Source: Acidobacteriaceae bacterium (GTDB taxonomy: Bacteria; Acidobacteriota; Terriglobia; Terriglobales; Acidobacteriaceae). From it: a stretch of DNA of 45,935 nt. The translations under genes and the position numbers were made by a program. Shown here piece by piece: positions 26,801-33,935 of this stretch (position 1 is the first letter of the stretch; every line of letters starts with the position of its first letter). The notes beneath the pieces were generated by a model, which was not told where the DNA came from, did not search any database, and saw only the letters and a list, made by a program, of their open reading frames with translations. Location: positions 1 to 45,935 of the forward strand of contig JANWJB010000176.1 of NCBI GenBank assembly GCA_025449575.1, in the 5' to 3' direction.

Positions 26801-27379
26801 AGTAACTACAAGGTGATCTATGAAGATTGCGCGGTCGCGTTTACAGAAGCTCCCGTGACGATGAACGGGCTGATGCGGCAGCGGTTTCGTTGGTCCTTCG
26901 GCACCCTGCAGGCGGTTTTTAAGCATCAGGGCTCAATTATGAAGAACAAGGTCATGGGCTTCTTCGCGCTGCCCAACATCCTGATCTTCCAGATTCTGCT
27001 GCCGCTCTTCTCGCCGCTGATCGATCTGATGTTCTTTCTCAGCGCGGCCCAGTATTTCTTCAACCGGCACTTTCACCCGGAGACAACCAGCGCGGCCAGC
27101 TTCGACAAGCTGGTGACCTATTTCCTCGCGTTCCTGGTGATCGATTTCGTGACCTCGGCTCTGGCTTTTTCTCTCGAGCGGCGGCATCCCGGAAGCAAGG
27201 GCGATGGCTGGCTGCTCTTCCACATCTTTCTGCAGCGCTTCGCCTATCGCCAGTTGTTCTCGCTGGTTTTATTCAAGACGCTCAAGCGGGCGATCGATGG
27301 CCGCCCTTTCAATTGGGACAAGCTGGAGCGCACGGCGAAGATGTCCAGCCAGGTAGAAAAGATCGCGACCACGCGGTGA
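23870..27379 (+). CDS. Trifunctional GH18 / polysaccharide deacetylase / GT2 membrane protein
   Basis: A 1169-residue protein. Order: cytoplasmic basic N-terminus; helix about 22-41; extracytoplasmic GH18-like domain about 95-430 with the catalytic LDLE at 228-231; NodB/CE4 deacetylase about 500-710 with FDDGPD (511-516), metal ligands H563 and H567 (NHTWTH), RPPYS (601-605) and LLHDGG (673-678); two helices about 732-770; cytoplasmic family-2 glycosyltransferase about 786-1020 with VLIPAYNEE, DDGSTD, DAD (876-878), EDAD (967-970) and QRFRW (1004-1008); then several C-terminal helices. All three active sites look intact. QxxRW marks a processive beta-glycan synthase. Likely makes, deacetylates and trims a poly-N-acetylglucosamine-like exopolysaccharide; product is inference. 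AAGG 2 nt before the ATG is poor spacing. Confidence 0.9.
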   Translation: MTRQIFFDPQRKRWKRLRRVLDVVAAASTVILVLFFLNVVREQRLPSLLIPTPKRNYHALNARGTAALRAKGGRHARRGLRRPPSEITFNSGEGIRAAYYVDDDAASYASLKAHIHEVDMLFPQWLYVTSADGTLRGAQDSEYPARVYNVIDARGVHGVDPQNKVHNLIAGAHADTEIFPLLSNYNVLTQAWDPAAGVMLNNPAARQNLERQLAQFFAANPSYHGLSLDLENLPDDALAAYRTLISELYRQMHPKNLRLYVNEAIGADDDELKFVSANSDGILLMNYDLHEVSSGPGPIAPEDWFENNLTRVLKIVPKQKIICAIGNYGYDWTMSIPTRGHPAQVLNVDSISVQDGWQAASDSDADVHLEGDELNAHFAYDDEDKHVRHQVWMLDAVTALNELRAARQMGIQTFALWRLGTEDPSLWSVWERPSDKDAQRLLLNNIPPGDDVDTDGEGDILQITGKPHDGSRTVNMDSDDWTVTDEHMMTYPQPYTIRYYGYKPGEVALSFDDGPDPKWTPKILDILQKKHVKATFVIIGEQAENNVGLLRREVADGDELANHTWTHPDITAISQGQLDLELNVCERLFAAKLGIKPLFFRPPYSIDQEPDTNDQAAPAYHIQNMGYVIIGNKIDTNDWEEHPKKTPQSITDDVLKQLQIMKTKPQFRGSIILLHDGGGDRSLTVAALPMLIDTLRGHGYKLVQISDLMGKTRAEVMPELKPNERWTARVDSLAFLGIAFFWRFVVLMFFLGDVLMSLRLVLVGIFALIDRLRRRKTPQVSGGFHPAVAVLIPAYNEEKVIVRTVRSVLNSDYPHLRVIVIDDGSTDRTYEVARAAYPEQIAAGKLTVLRQNNGGKAEALNLGLSKLHEEFYVGIDADTVITHDAVSKLIGHFADPRVGAVAGNARVGNRVNLWTRWQALDYITSQNFERRAMDLFNVVTVVPGALGAWRTEAVRRSGGYPVNTVAEDADLTMGLLVSNYKVIYEDCAVAFTEAPVTMNGLMRQRFRWSFGTLQAVFKHQGSIMKNKVMGFFALPNILIFQILLPLFSPLIDLMFFLSAAQYFFNRHFHPETTSAASFDKLVTYFLAFLVIDFVTSALAFSLERRHPGSKGDGWLLFHIFLQRFAYRQLFSLVLFKTLKRAIDGRPFNWDKLERTAKMSSQVEKIATTR

Positions 27380-27416
27380 GCCGGGAGGGGCCGCGGCCGG
27401 CGCGGTAGAAAGCCCC

Positions 27417-30056
27417 GTGAATAATGAGAAGATGAGTCGTATGCGCGTTTCCCTCGAGCGGCTGCGTTGGTCTCTGCTGGCGCTCGCCATTCTTCTGGTG
27501 ATCTGCGTTGCGGCTGTTCTTGGATATGCGCGATGGCGGGTGCGGCGCGCCGTTCGCGACCTTCCGGCAAAACTTGGCATCTCTATCGAGCGATCGACCA
27601 ACGGCTTTGACGTCTCCAAGTCCGAGGGTGGGCGCACGCTCTTTACTCTGCACGCCGCGAAGATGATCCAGTATAAGGGCCGCGGAACGGCGGCGCTGCG
27701 GGACGTAAGCATCACGTTGTTTGATCCCGACGGCGCTCCGGCGGACCGCATCTATGGAGAGAACTTCACCTACGATCCCGTTCAAAGCGTGGTGCGCGCG
27801 CAAGGAGCGGTGCAGATCGATCTTTGGCGAACGGCCGGGGGGCGAACCGCTGCGGAGAGGGCCGAGGATACGGCCGGAGCTCGAACAGCGGAAGGGAAGA
27901 CCGGCGGAGGAGCTGCCGCTGCATCGGGTCGCTCGAGGGGGCAGGGTACCGCCGCGAGCGTGGCTGCCGCAGGCAGCGGCAATGTAGTGCACGTTAAGAC
28001 GGCGGATCTGGTGTTTGACCAGAAGACCGGGATGGCCAGCACATCGCAGCGCATCCAGTTCCGCGTGGGCAATGTCTCCGGCAGCGCGGACGGCGCGAGC
28101 TTTGATGCCCATGCGGGTGCGTGCGTTCTGCAAAGCAAGGTTGTACTGGACGCCGGCCTCAAGTCGGGCCCGCTGGCGGTGCGGGCGAGTCATGCTTTGT
28201 TCGACCGTGGCGACCGGCGGCTCGATCTGCTGGCCGGTGATGCCGAATACGACTCCAGCGATACATCGTCCGATCACGTCACCGTTTTTTTTCGCCCGGA
28301 CGGCTCTGCCGACCGCATCGATTTGCAGGGTCACGTCACGACGAGCAAGGGAGGCGGAAAGGTGATCGCCCCGCATGAGCGCGTTAGCTTTGGCGAAGGG
28401 AGTCAGCCCCGGCAGGCGCTGCTGAGCGGTGGGGTTGTCTTCTCGGACAAGGATCCATCACGCAGCCTGCATGGGACGGCGGGCTCGGCGATTGTCTCCT
28501 TTGCGGCACGATCCATGATTCGCCATGCGCAACTCATGGATGCGGTCTCCGTCGTTGATGAGCAAATCTCCGGGAAATCCACCCGCAACCTGACCGCCTC
28601 GAAGTTGGACATCGACTTTGCGGAAGGGCCAGGCCAGCCGGTTGTCAGCAATGCTCTGGCCCAAGGTGGGGCCACGCTGCATGTGCTCGCGCCCTCCGCC
28701 GGCGGGGCGCAGCAGGAGACACAAATTCGCGCCGATCGCCTCCTGGCCACGCTGCGTGATGGCCGCGCTCTCTCTGCCGTTCGCGGCTCCGGTCACACGA
28801 TGCTGGCGATGACCGCTCCGAATGGCATTGTCCAGACCAGCACTGGCGATCGCATCCGCATGGAATTCGCGGCCGGGTCTGGCGGAGCGGCGGCGCGGGG
28901 GAGAGCGCGGTCGCCGGCGAAGCGGAGCACTCTTGCTCCAAAACCGGGGGCCCTGCAATCAGACTTGCGGTCAGCGGAGCAGGAGGGCAACGTGGTTTTT
29001 ATCCAGCAGCCGACCGGGGCTGAAGCTGGCAGCTCCCGGAAGGATGCTGCGAATAAGATCGGATTCGGTTCCGGGCCGTTGCGGGCGACTGCGCAGCGGG
29101 TCGTTTTCACCGCGGCTACCAATCTCATCGTGCTCTATGGCGCCGACGGGAAGTCTGGAAGGGCCGAAGAACCGCGGGTTGAGCAGGCGGGCGGATTCCT
29201 CACCGCCGGGACAATCGAATTCAACCGCGCAACGGGGGATGCATCCGCAGCCGGGAACGTCCAAGCCACTTACCACGACATCTCGTCCCTAGGGCCCGGC
29301 TCCTCCAGCCGGAGAGGAGGAGCGTCCGGCGCCGGAGCTGCGCCGGAACCGCTGCACATCGTTGCCGCGCGCGCCCGCCTCGACCGTGCACGCGACCTCA
29401 CCTCCTTTTATGGCGCCACCGGACGCGACGCGCGATTGTGGCAGGGAGCCGATTCAATCTCCGCACCGGCGCTGGATCTCTCCGGCGCGCAGCGGACACT
29501 CTCGGCGCATGGCGGGAGCGGCGCCGGAAGTTGGCCCGTGCACCTCGTATTGACCACCGCAAGCGCCCAGGGCGGGACGCTGCAGCCGGGCAAAGAGGCG
29601 AGAGCCGGAGCCTCGGCGCAACCCACAGTGGTGCGAATAAGTAGCGGAAGCCTGCTCTACTCCGACCGGGATGGGAAGGCGCAATTGCGCGGCGGCGTCG
29701 TGATGCAGGATCCCTCCGGCATTGTTCATTCCCAGCAGATGGATCTTTCTCTGGGTTCTTCCACGGGGAAGACGCCCAAAGCCGCTGCTGAAGCCGGGGG
29801 CAGGCAGGTGCAGCGCATCGTGTCGCGCGGTCAGGTTTTGCTGGAGCAGCCCGGCCGTACAGCCACCGGCAGCTTGCTGGTCTACACCGCGGCCAATGGA
29901 ACATTTGTGTTGACCGGGACCCCTGCCGCACCGCCGCGTCTCACAGATCAGACGCACGGAGCCATGACTGGCACTTCGTTGATTTTCAATGATCGCGATG
30001 ATAGCGTCGTTGTCAGTGGCGGACCGTCAACGGCGGTGACGGAGATGAAGAAGTAG
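27417..30056 (+). CDS. LptC/LptA-like LPS transport protein (fused, 879 residues)
   Basis: Periplasmic bridge component of LPS export. Seen: one N-terminal transmembrane helix (about 18-38, LLALAILLVICVAAVLGYA), an LptC-like segment (about 50-140; GFDVSKSEGGRTLFTLHAAKMIQYKGRGTAALRDVSITLFDPDG, DRIYGENFTYD), and then OstA/LptA-type repeats with short beta-strand pairs (LHVVAPSAGG-, VVFTAATNLIVLYG, GTIEFNRATGDASAAGNVQATYHD, LLYSDRDGKAQLRGGVVMQDPSG). Low-complexity Ala/Gly/Arg linkers separate them. It is far longer than LptC (about 190) plus LptA (about 185). The start is uncertain: GTG 27417 (TAGAAA -10-like 5 nt before), ATG 27432 or ATG 27441. It abuts lptB with no spacer, so assignment to LPS transport rests on both domains and neighbour. 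Confidence 0.8.
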   Translation: MNNEKMSRMRVSLERLRWSLLALAILLVICVAAVLGYARWRVRRAVRDLPAKLGISIERSTNGFDVSKSEGGRTLFTLHAAKMIQYKGRGTAALRDVSITLFDPDGAPADRIYGENFTYDPVQSVVRAQGAVQIDLWRTAGGRTAAERAEDTAGARTAEGKTGGGAAAASGRSRGQGTAASVAAAGSGNVVHVKTADLVFDQKTGMASTSQRIQFRVGNVSGSADGASFDAHAGACVLQSKVVLDAGLKSGPLAVRASHALFDRGDRRLDLLAGDAEYDSSDTSSDHVTVFFRPDGSADRIDLQGHVTTSKGGGKVIAPHERVSFGEGSQPRQALLSGGVVFSDKDPSRSLHGTAGSAIVSFAARSMIRHAQLMDAVSVVDEQISGKSTRNLTASKLDIDFAEGPGQPVVSNALAQGGATLHVLAPSAGGAQQETQIRADRLLATLRDGRALSAVRGSGHTMLAMTAPNGIVQTSTGDRIRMEFAAGSGGAAARGRARSPAKRSTLAPKPGALQSDLRSAEQEGNVVFIQQPTGAEAGSSRKDAANKIGFGSGPLRATAQRVVFTAATNLIVLYGADGKSGRAEEPRVEQAGGFLTAGTIEFNRATGDASAAGNVQATYHDISSLGPGSSSRRGGASGAGAAPEPLHIVAARARLDRARDLTSFYGATGRDARLWQGADSISAPALDLSGAQRTLSAHGGSGAGSWPVHLVLTTASAQGGTLQPGKEARAGASAQPTVVRISSGSLLYSDRDGKAQLRGGVVMQDPSGIVHSQQMDLSLGSSTGKTPKAAAEAGGRQVQRIVSRGQVLLEQPGRTATGSLLVYTAANGTFVLTGTPAAPPRLTDQTHGAMTGTSLIFNDRDDSVVVSGGPSTAVTEMKK

Positions 30057-30785
30057 ATGCAAAAGCTCTTCACCGATGAGATTGGCAAGTCCTACAAGGG
30101 CCGCCATGTCGTTCGCGGCGTCAATCTTGAAGTTTGCCAGGGAGAAGTGGTGGGGCTGCTGGGCCCGAACGGCGCCGGCAAGACCACCAGCTTCTATATG
30201 ATCGTCGGCCTGGTCGCTCCAGACACGGGACAGATCTTCGTTGACCAAACCGACATCACAAGAGTGCCGATGTATCTGCGCGCGCGGACCTACGGCATCA
30301 GCTATCTGCCGCAGGAGCCTTCCGTTTTTCGCAAACTTACGGTAGAGGAAAATATCCTCGCTGTCCTTGAGGCGCAGTCGCTTTCCTTGGAAGTGCGCCG
30401 CGCGAGAACCGAAAAGCTGCTCGATCAACTGAATCTGGGCCATGTACGAAAGACGCGCGCCTATGCACTTTCTGGCGGCGAGCGGCGGAGGGTGGAGATC
30501 GCGCGCTGCCTCTGCATTCAGCCTTCGTTCATCCTGCTGGACGAGCCGTTTTCAGGCATCGATCCGATTGCGGTTCTCGACCTGCAGGAGATCATCTTCG
30601 ACCTGAAGGCCAGCGGCATCGGGGTGCTGATCACCGACCACAACGTGCGCGAGACGCTCTCGGTGACCGATCGCGCTTACATCATTAACGAGGGACGCAT
30701 CTTCCGTACCGGAACCCCCGAGCAACTGGGTAAAGATCCGGAAGTACGCCGGGTTTATCTGGGTGAGGGGTTTTCGCTGAGCTAG
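30057..30785 (+). CDS. lptB: LPS export ABC transporter ATPase LptB
   Basis: Cytoplasmic ATPase that powers LPS extraction with LptFG. 242 residues, usual length. Walker [10 protein letters not shown] (36-44), Q-loop [18 protein letters not shown], signature LSGGERRR, Walker [14 protein letters not shown], and the H-loop His in [10 protein letters not shown], all typical for LptB. The ATG directly follows the TAG of the upstream LptC/A-like gene, so the two are translationally coupled. Downstream is a 353-nt spacer before rpoN. Confidence 0.96.
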   Translation: MQKLFTDEIGKSYKGRHVVRGVNLEVCQGEVVGLLGPNGAGKTTSFYMIVGLVAPDTGQIFVDQTDITRVPMYLRARTYGISYLPQEPSVFRKLTVEENILAVLEAQSLSLEVRRARTEKLLDQLNLGHVRKTRAYALSGGERRRVEIARCLCIQPSFILLDEPFSGIDPIAVLDLQEIIFDLKASGIGVLITDHNVRETLSVTDRAYIINEGRIFRTGTPEQLGKDPEVRRVYLGEGFSLS

Positions 30786-30910
30786 TGGGATTTTCGGCTC
30801 CAACTGCCTCCCGCGCTCCCCACGTTTTTCCCTATCGAAACACTCGACTGCATCGCCATGCTATGTCGAGAGATCCGAGCCATTTCACAGCCAAGGTGAA
30901 AATGCTCTAG
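30782..30910 (+). repeat. Degenerate palindromic element after lptB
   Basis: Broken outer arms CTAG (30782-30785), ATTTTC and GGCT (30790-30799) face AGCC (30889-30892), GAAAAT (30898-30903) and CTAG (30907-30910). An inner hairpin CTCGAC+GCAT (30843-30853) pairs with ATGC+GTCGAG (30858-30870). Size, CTAG ends and start within the lptB stop codon resemble the better-preserved pair at 43297-43561; sequence similarity is slight. Confidence 0.3.
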
Positions 30911-30971
30911 ACTGTAACCCTTCGGGCATAACGCGCAGCCGGAATGGCAAGCGCAACCCACACGCGACCAC

Positions 30972-30988
30972 CGCCGAAGAGCGGCGTC
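30972..30988. repeat. 17-nt hairpin repeat, copy before rpoN
   Basis: CGCCG-AAGAG-CGGCG with a trailing TC. The same 17 nt with one change (third last G-C pair becomes G-T) occur at 33003-33019 after rpoN. The remainder of the 353-nt lptB-rpoN spacer shows nothing further recognisable except a -10-like TAGACT at 31122-31127. Confidence 0.3.
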
Positions 30989-31138
30989 GCGGAAATGGCT
31001 CCGAGGCCTCATTGGAGGCGTGCCGGCGCCCACGGGTAGACCCCAACGGTGTCAGGGCATTACCCCTTTTCGGTGAGGTCTTCCCCTAAACGTTCGCGGT
31101 TCGGTCCCGAGCCTGGAAAGGTAGACTGAAGCAATACT

Positions 31139-32908
31139 ATGGTTCTCCTACAGCCCAAGCTGAGTCTCAAGGTTGCGCAGCGGCAGATCCTCACGCCTGG
31201 CCTGATGCAAATGGTCAGCGTGCTCGCCCTGAACAAGCTGGAGCTGAAGGAGATGATCAACTCCGAGATCGTGGAGAACCCGGTGCTGGAGGAACTGGAA
31301 GAGTCGGTTCCTCTGCTGGATGACATCGCCGGCAAAGAGGCGGAGCGGGATCGTAGCGCACAGGAGATTGCCGATCAGGCGGATCAATCCGCCACGGAGA
31401 AAAGCGACCCCTTCGACGAGATCGACTTCGGCTCGTATTTTCAGGATTACCTCGATCCGGGCTTCCGCACCTCCAACAACGTGGAGACGAGCGAGAAGCC
31501 CTCCTTTGAGAACTTCCTCTCGCAGCCGGGAACGCTCGCCGACCATCTCTTCTGGCAACTGGGCTCATTGAACGTATCCCGCCGGCTTCGCGACGCCGCC
31601 GAGTATATTGTCGGCAACCTGGACGAAGATGGATATTTGCCGGCGGACGACGAGGAACTGCTGGCCGGCTATCTGCGCGAACAGACGGCCGAAGGCGCCG
31701 TCGGAGGCGACCGGCTCAATGAGGAAGAGGCGCGCGCGCTCCTAGAGGAGGCCGTCAAACTGGTGAGAACCCTTGACCCGGTTGGAGTCGGCACGCGCAG
31801 CCTGCGCGAATGTCTGCTGGCCCAGATCGACGGCCGGCGCCAGGAATGCCAATTGGCGCAGGCGCGGCGGCGGGCCGCTCTGGGCGCCTCGCTTACGGCG
31901 GTTCGGGAAGACTCCGCATCTGCCGGCGCCAGTGGAGCGAGACATACCCCTGGTGTTGCCCAAGTGGCGGCTCGCAGCGGCCCCCATCGCGCCGCTAGCG
32001 GAGCGGCGAGCGGCTCTGCGAACGGGTTTGCCGGCGAATCTGCCGACGGGTCGGTCCATGCGTCTGCCGATGGCCGCCCCGGAGCGCACGAGGAAAAGCA
32101 GCATAGCTTTCTTCTCGCCTCGCGCATCGTCGATCAGCATCTGCCGATGTTGCAGAAGCGCGATCTGCGCGAGATGTCCCGGGTGCTCGGTGCGCCTGGC
32201 GATGCGGTGCAGCAGGCCATCGATCTGATTCGCAGCCTCGATCCGCGTCCGGGCCAGCGCTACAACCGCTCCGAGGCGCGCCTGATCGAGCCGGACGTCG
32301 CCTTCGTCAAACGCGACGACGAGTATGTGGTGGTCATGAATGAGGAGGATCTGCCGACCCTGCGCCTCAATCAGGGTTACCGCAAGCTGCTCTCCAAGGA
32401 TGGAACAGAGAAAGAGGTCAAAGACTACGTAAAGGAACGCTACCGTTCCGCCTTGCAATTGATGCGCAATATCGAACAGCGCAAGAATACGATCCTGCGC
32501 ACATGCGAAGCCATCGTGCGCCGCCAGAGAGACTTTCTGGAGCACGGCGTGGAAGCGTTGAAACCAATGATGATCAAGGACGTCGCTGAGGAAATCGGAG
32601 TACACCCCTCCACCGTCAGCCGCGCGGTTTCCAGCAAATATGTTCACACCTCACAGGGCGTTTTTGAGCTGCGCTTCTTCTTCTCCGAGGGCGTCAGCGG
32701 CCCGGAGGGCGGCGGCACGCCGCTCATGCTGCTCAAGCGCAAGGTGAAAAAGCTAATTGAGGAGGAGGATCCGCACAAGCCGCTGACCGACGACCTGATC
32801 GCGAACATGCTACAGACTCAGGGCATCGAGGTCACGCGCCGCACCGTCGCCAAATATCGGGAAGATCTGCGCATTCCCAGCACCCATCAGCGCCGGATCC
32901 GCGGTTAA
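31139..32908 (+). CDS. rpoN: RNA polymerase sigma-54 factor RpoN
   Basis: Alternative sigma factor that needs AAA+ activators and reads -24/-12 promoters. 589 residues, longer than usual (about 480). Region I: LKVAQRQILTPGLMQMVSVLALNKLEL, with Gln/Leu-rich activator-binding pattern; core-binding domain about 125-380; HTH MIKDVAEEIGVHPSTVSRAVSSKYV with TSQGVFELRFFFSEG; RpoN box VTRRTVAKYRE near 564-574. The excess length is a low-complexity Ala/Gly/Ser/Arg insertion at about 241-320 (nt 31859-32098). The ATG has no Shine-Dalgarno; TAGACT lies 11 nt before it. Located between lptB and hpf, as in many proteobacteria. Confidence 0.96.
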   Translation: MVLLQPKLSLKVAQRQILTPGLMQMVSVLALNKLELKEMINSEIVENPVLEELEESVPLLDDIAGKEAERDRSAQEIADQADQSATEKSDPFDEIDFGSYFQDYLDPGFRTSNNVETSEKPSFENFLSQPGTLADHLFWQLGSLNVSRRLRDAAEYIVGNLDEDGYLPADDEELLAGYLREQTAEGAVGGDRLNEEEARALLEEAVKLVRTLDPVGVGTRSLRECLLAQIDGRRQECQLAQARRRAALGASLTAVREDSASAGASGARHTPGVAQVAARSGPHRAASGAASGSANGFAGESADGSVHASADGRPGAHEEKQHSFLLASRIVDQHLPMLQKRDLREMSRVLGAPGDAVQQAIDLIRSLDPRPGQRYNRSEARLIEPDVAFVKRDDEYVVVMNEEDLPTLRLNQGYRKLLSKDGTEKEVKDYVKERYRSALQLMRNIEQRKNTILRTCEAIVRRQRDFLEHGVEALKPMMIKDVAEEIGVHPSTVSRAVSSKYVHTSQGVFELRFFFSEGVSGPEGGGTPLMLLKRKVKKLIEEEDPHKPLTDDLIANMLQTQGIEVTRRTVAKYREDLRIPSTHQRRIRG

Positions 32909-33002
32909 TCTCAAAAGAGCGCGGCGTTCATCGGCGCGATCCAACGCAATTCAAACCGGCATTGTTTCGCGGGGCAGCGCCGGCCTGGCTCGGAAATGTC
33001 GA

Positions 33003-33019
33003 CGCCGAAGAGCGGTGTC
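33003..33019. repeat. 17-nt hairpin repeat, copy after rpoN
   Basis: CGCCGAAGAGCGGTGTC, a 16/17 match to 30972-30988. Can form a 5-bp stem with the same AAGAG loop. Lies 49 nt before the hpf start. Confidence 0.3.
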
Positions 33020-33067
33020 CTATACGCTTGTTGTCATTCCAGAACGAAATTGCTTTGAGGAGCTTAC

Positions 33068-33715
33068 ATGCAGCTTGAGTGCACAGGCAGACAGGTGGCC
33101 ATTACCAAGAGTTTGCGGTCGTTGGCGGAGGAGGGAATCGAGCGCATCCGCCGGGTTCTCGGCCGGAGCGCGGTCGGCGCGCACATCGTACTGACCGCGG
33201 AAAAGCACCGCAAGATCGCGGAGATCAAGGTGAAGACGCGGGCCCACAGCCTGGTGGCGCTCTGCGAGTCCGCAGTCAGCATCGAGAGCGCTCTGCGCGA
33301 GGCGCTGGCCAAGGCGGAGGCGCAGGCGCTGCGGTTGAGAAACAAGGCGCGCTCCCAAAAGCGCCAGCCGAGTGAGGCCAAGCAGTTGGAATCGCCGGTC
33401 TCGCGCACGCGCGCAGGAGCCCGCGCAGCCGGTTCCGGGAAAGCCTCTCCGGCCAAATCTTCGCTCAGTGGCGGCTCTCGGTCCAAGGCTTTGCCGGTCA
33501 CTGTTCATTCCTTTCCCGCGCGCGTTCCGGTTTCCGAGCCGCACATCGTTCGCGCTACCGATGCAGTAGCGCTGCGGCCCATGACTTTGGAAGAGGCAGT
33601 CAAGGAAGCCGAGTTCCGCGATCGGGATGTCTTCGTCTTTCGGGATGACAAAGGTAACGTAATGATCCTGCATCGTAAACGGGATGGAAAGATGGAGTTG
33701 ATCGAAGCTCCTTAG
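33068..33715 (+). CDS. hpf: Ribosome hibernation-promoting factor, long form (HPF/RaiA)
   Basis: Binds the 30S decoding region and, in the long form, dimerises ribosomes to 100S in stationary phase. 215 residues. The N-terminal S30AE beta-alpha-beta-beta-beta-alpha domain (1-100; MQLECTGRQVAITKSLRSLAEEGIERI, HIVLTAEKHRKIAEIKVKTR) is followed by a long Ala/Ser/Lys/Arg linker (about 100-155) and the C-terminal dimerisation domain (160-215; VRATDAVALRPMTLEEAVKEAEFRDRDVFVFRD, VMILHRKRDGKMELIE). ATG 33068 has GAGGAG ending 5 nt before it. Follows rpoN by 159 nt, the classic neighbour; sigma-54 control is not evident from sequence. Confidence 0.95.
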   Translation: MQLECTGRQVAITKSLRSLAEEGIERIRRVLGRSAVGAHIVLTAEKHRKIAEIKVKTRAHSLVALCESAVSIESALREALAKAEAQALRLRNKARSQKRQPSEAKQLESPVSRTRAGARAAGSGKASPAKSSLSGGSRSKALPVTVHSFPARVPVSEPHIVRATDAVALRPMTLEEAVKEAEFRDRDVFVFRDDKGNVMILHRKRDGKMELIEAP

Positions 33716-33903
33716 AGCAGTTGCCCCCTGCCGACCGGGATTCACCGCGGGAATATGCTATTTGCGTGCACGGCGCTCGGAGCCGCGCGCGGTGTGCAGC
33801 GAAATCATCGCGGCGCACGGCGGGATTTGCGGCGCTGTCCAGATTCGGTAGTCCTTTCAGGGGATACTCCTGCGTGGAACGCAAACCGGATACTCTACGC
33901 TGC

Positions 33904-33922
33904 AGGCTCGTTCGACGAGCCT
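33904..33922 (+). other. Hairpin just upstream of the GGDEF-EAL gene
   Basis: AGGCTCG-TTCGA-CGAGCCT (33904-33922) forms a perfect 7-bp stem 13 nt before the ATG. It would occlude the ribosome entry region of this gene, which has no Shine-Dalgarno. The spacer 33716-33935 holds nothing else recognisable. Confidence 0.35.
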
Positions 33923-33935
33923 CCGGCGCTGCACC

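Noticed and set aside
30940-30960. Possible -24/-12 (sigma-54) promoter before rpoN
   Set aside because: TGGCAAG is present but the GC element at -12 is not at the required spacing.
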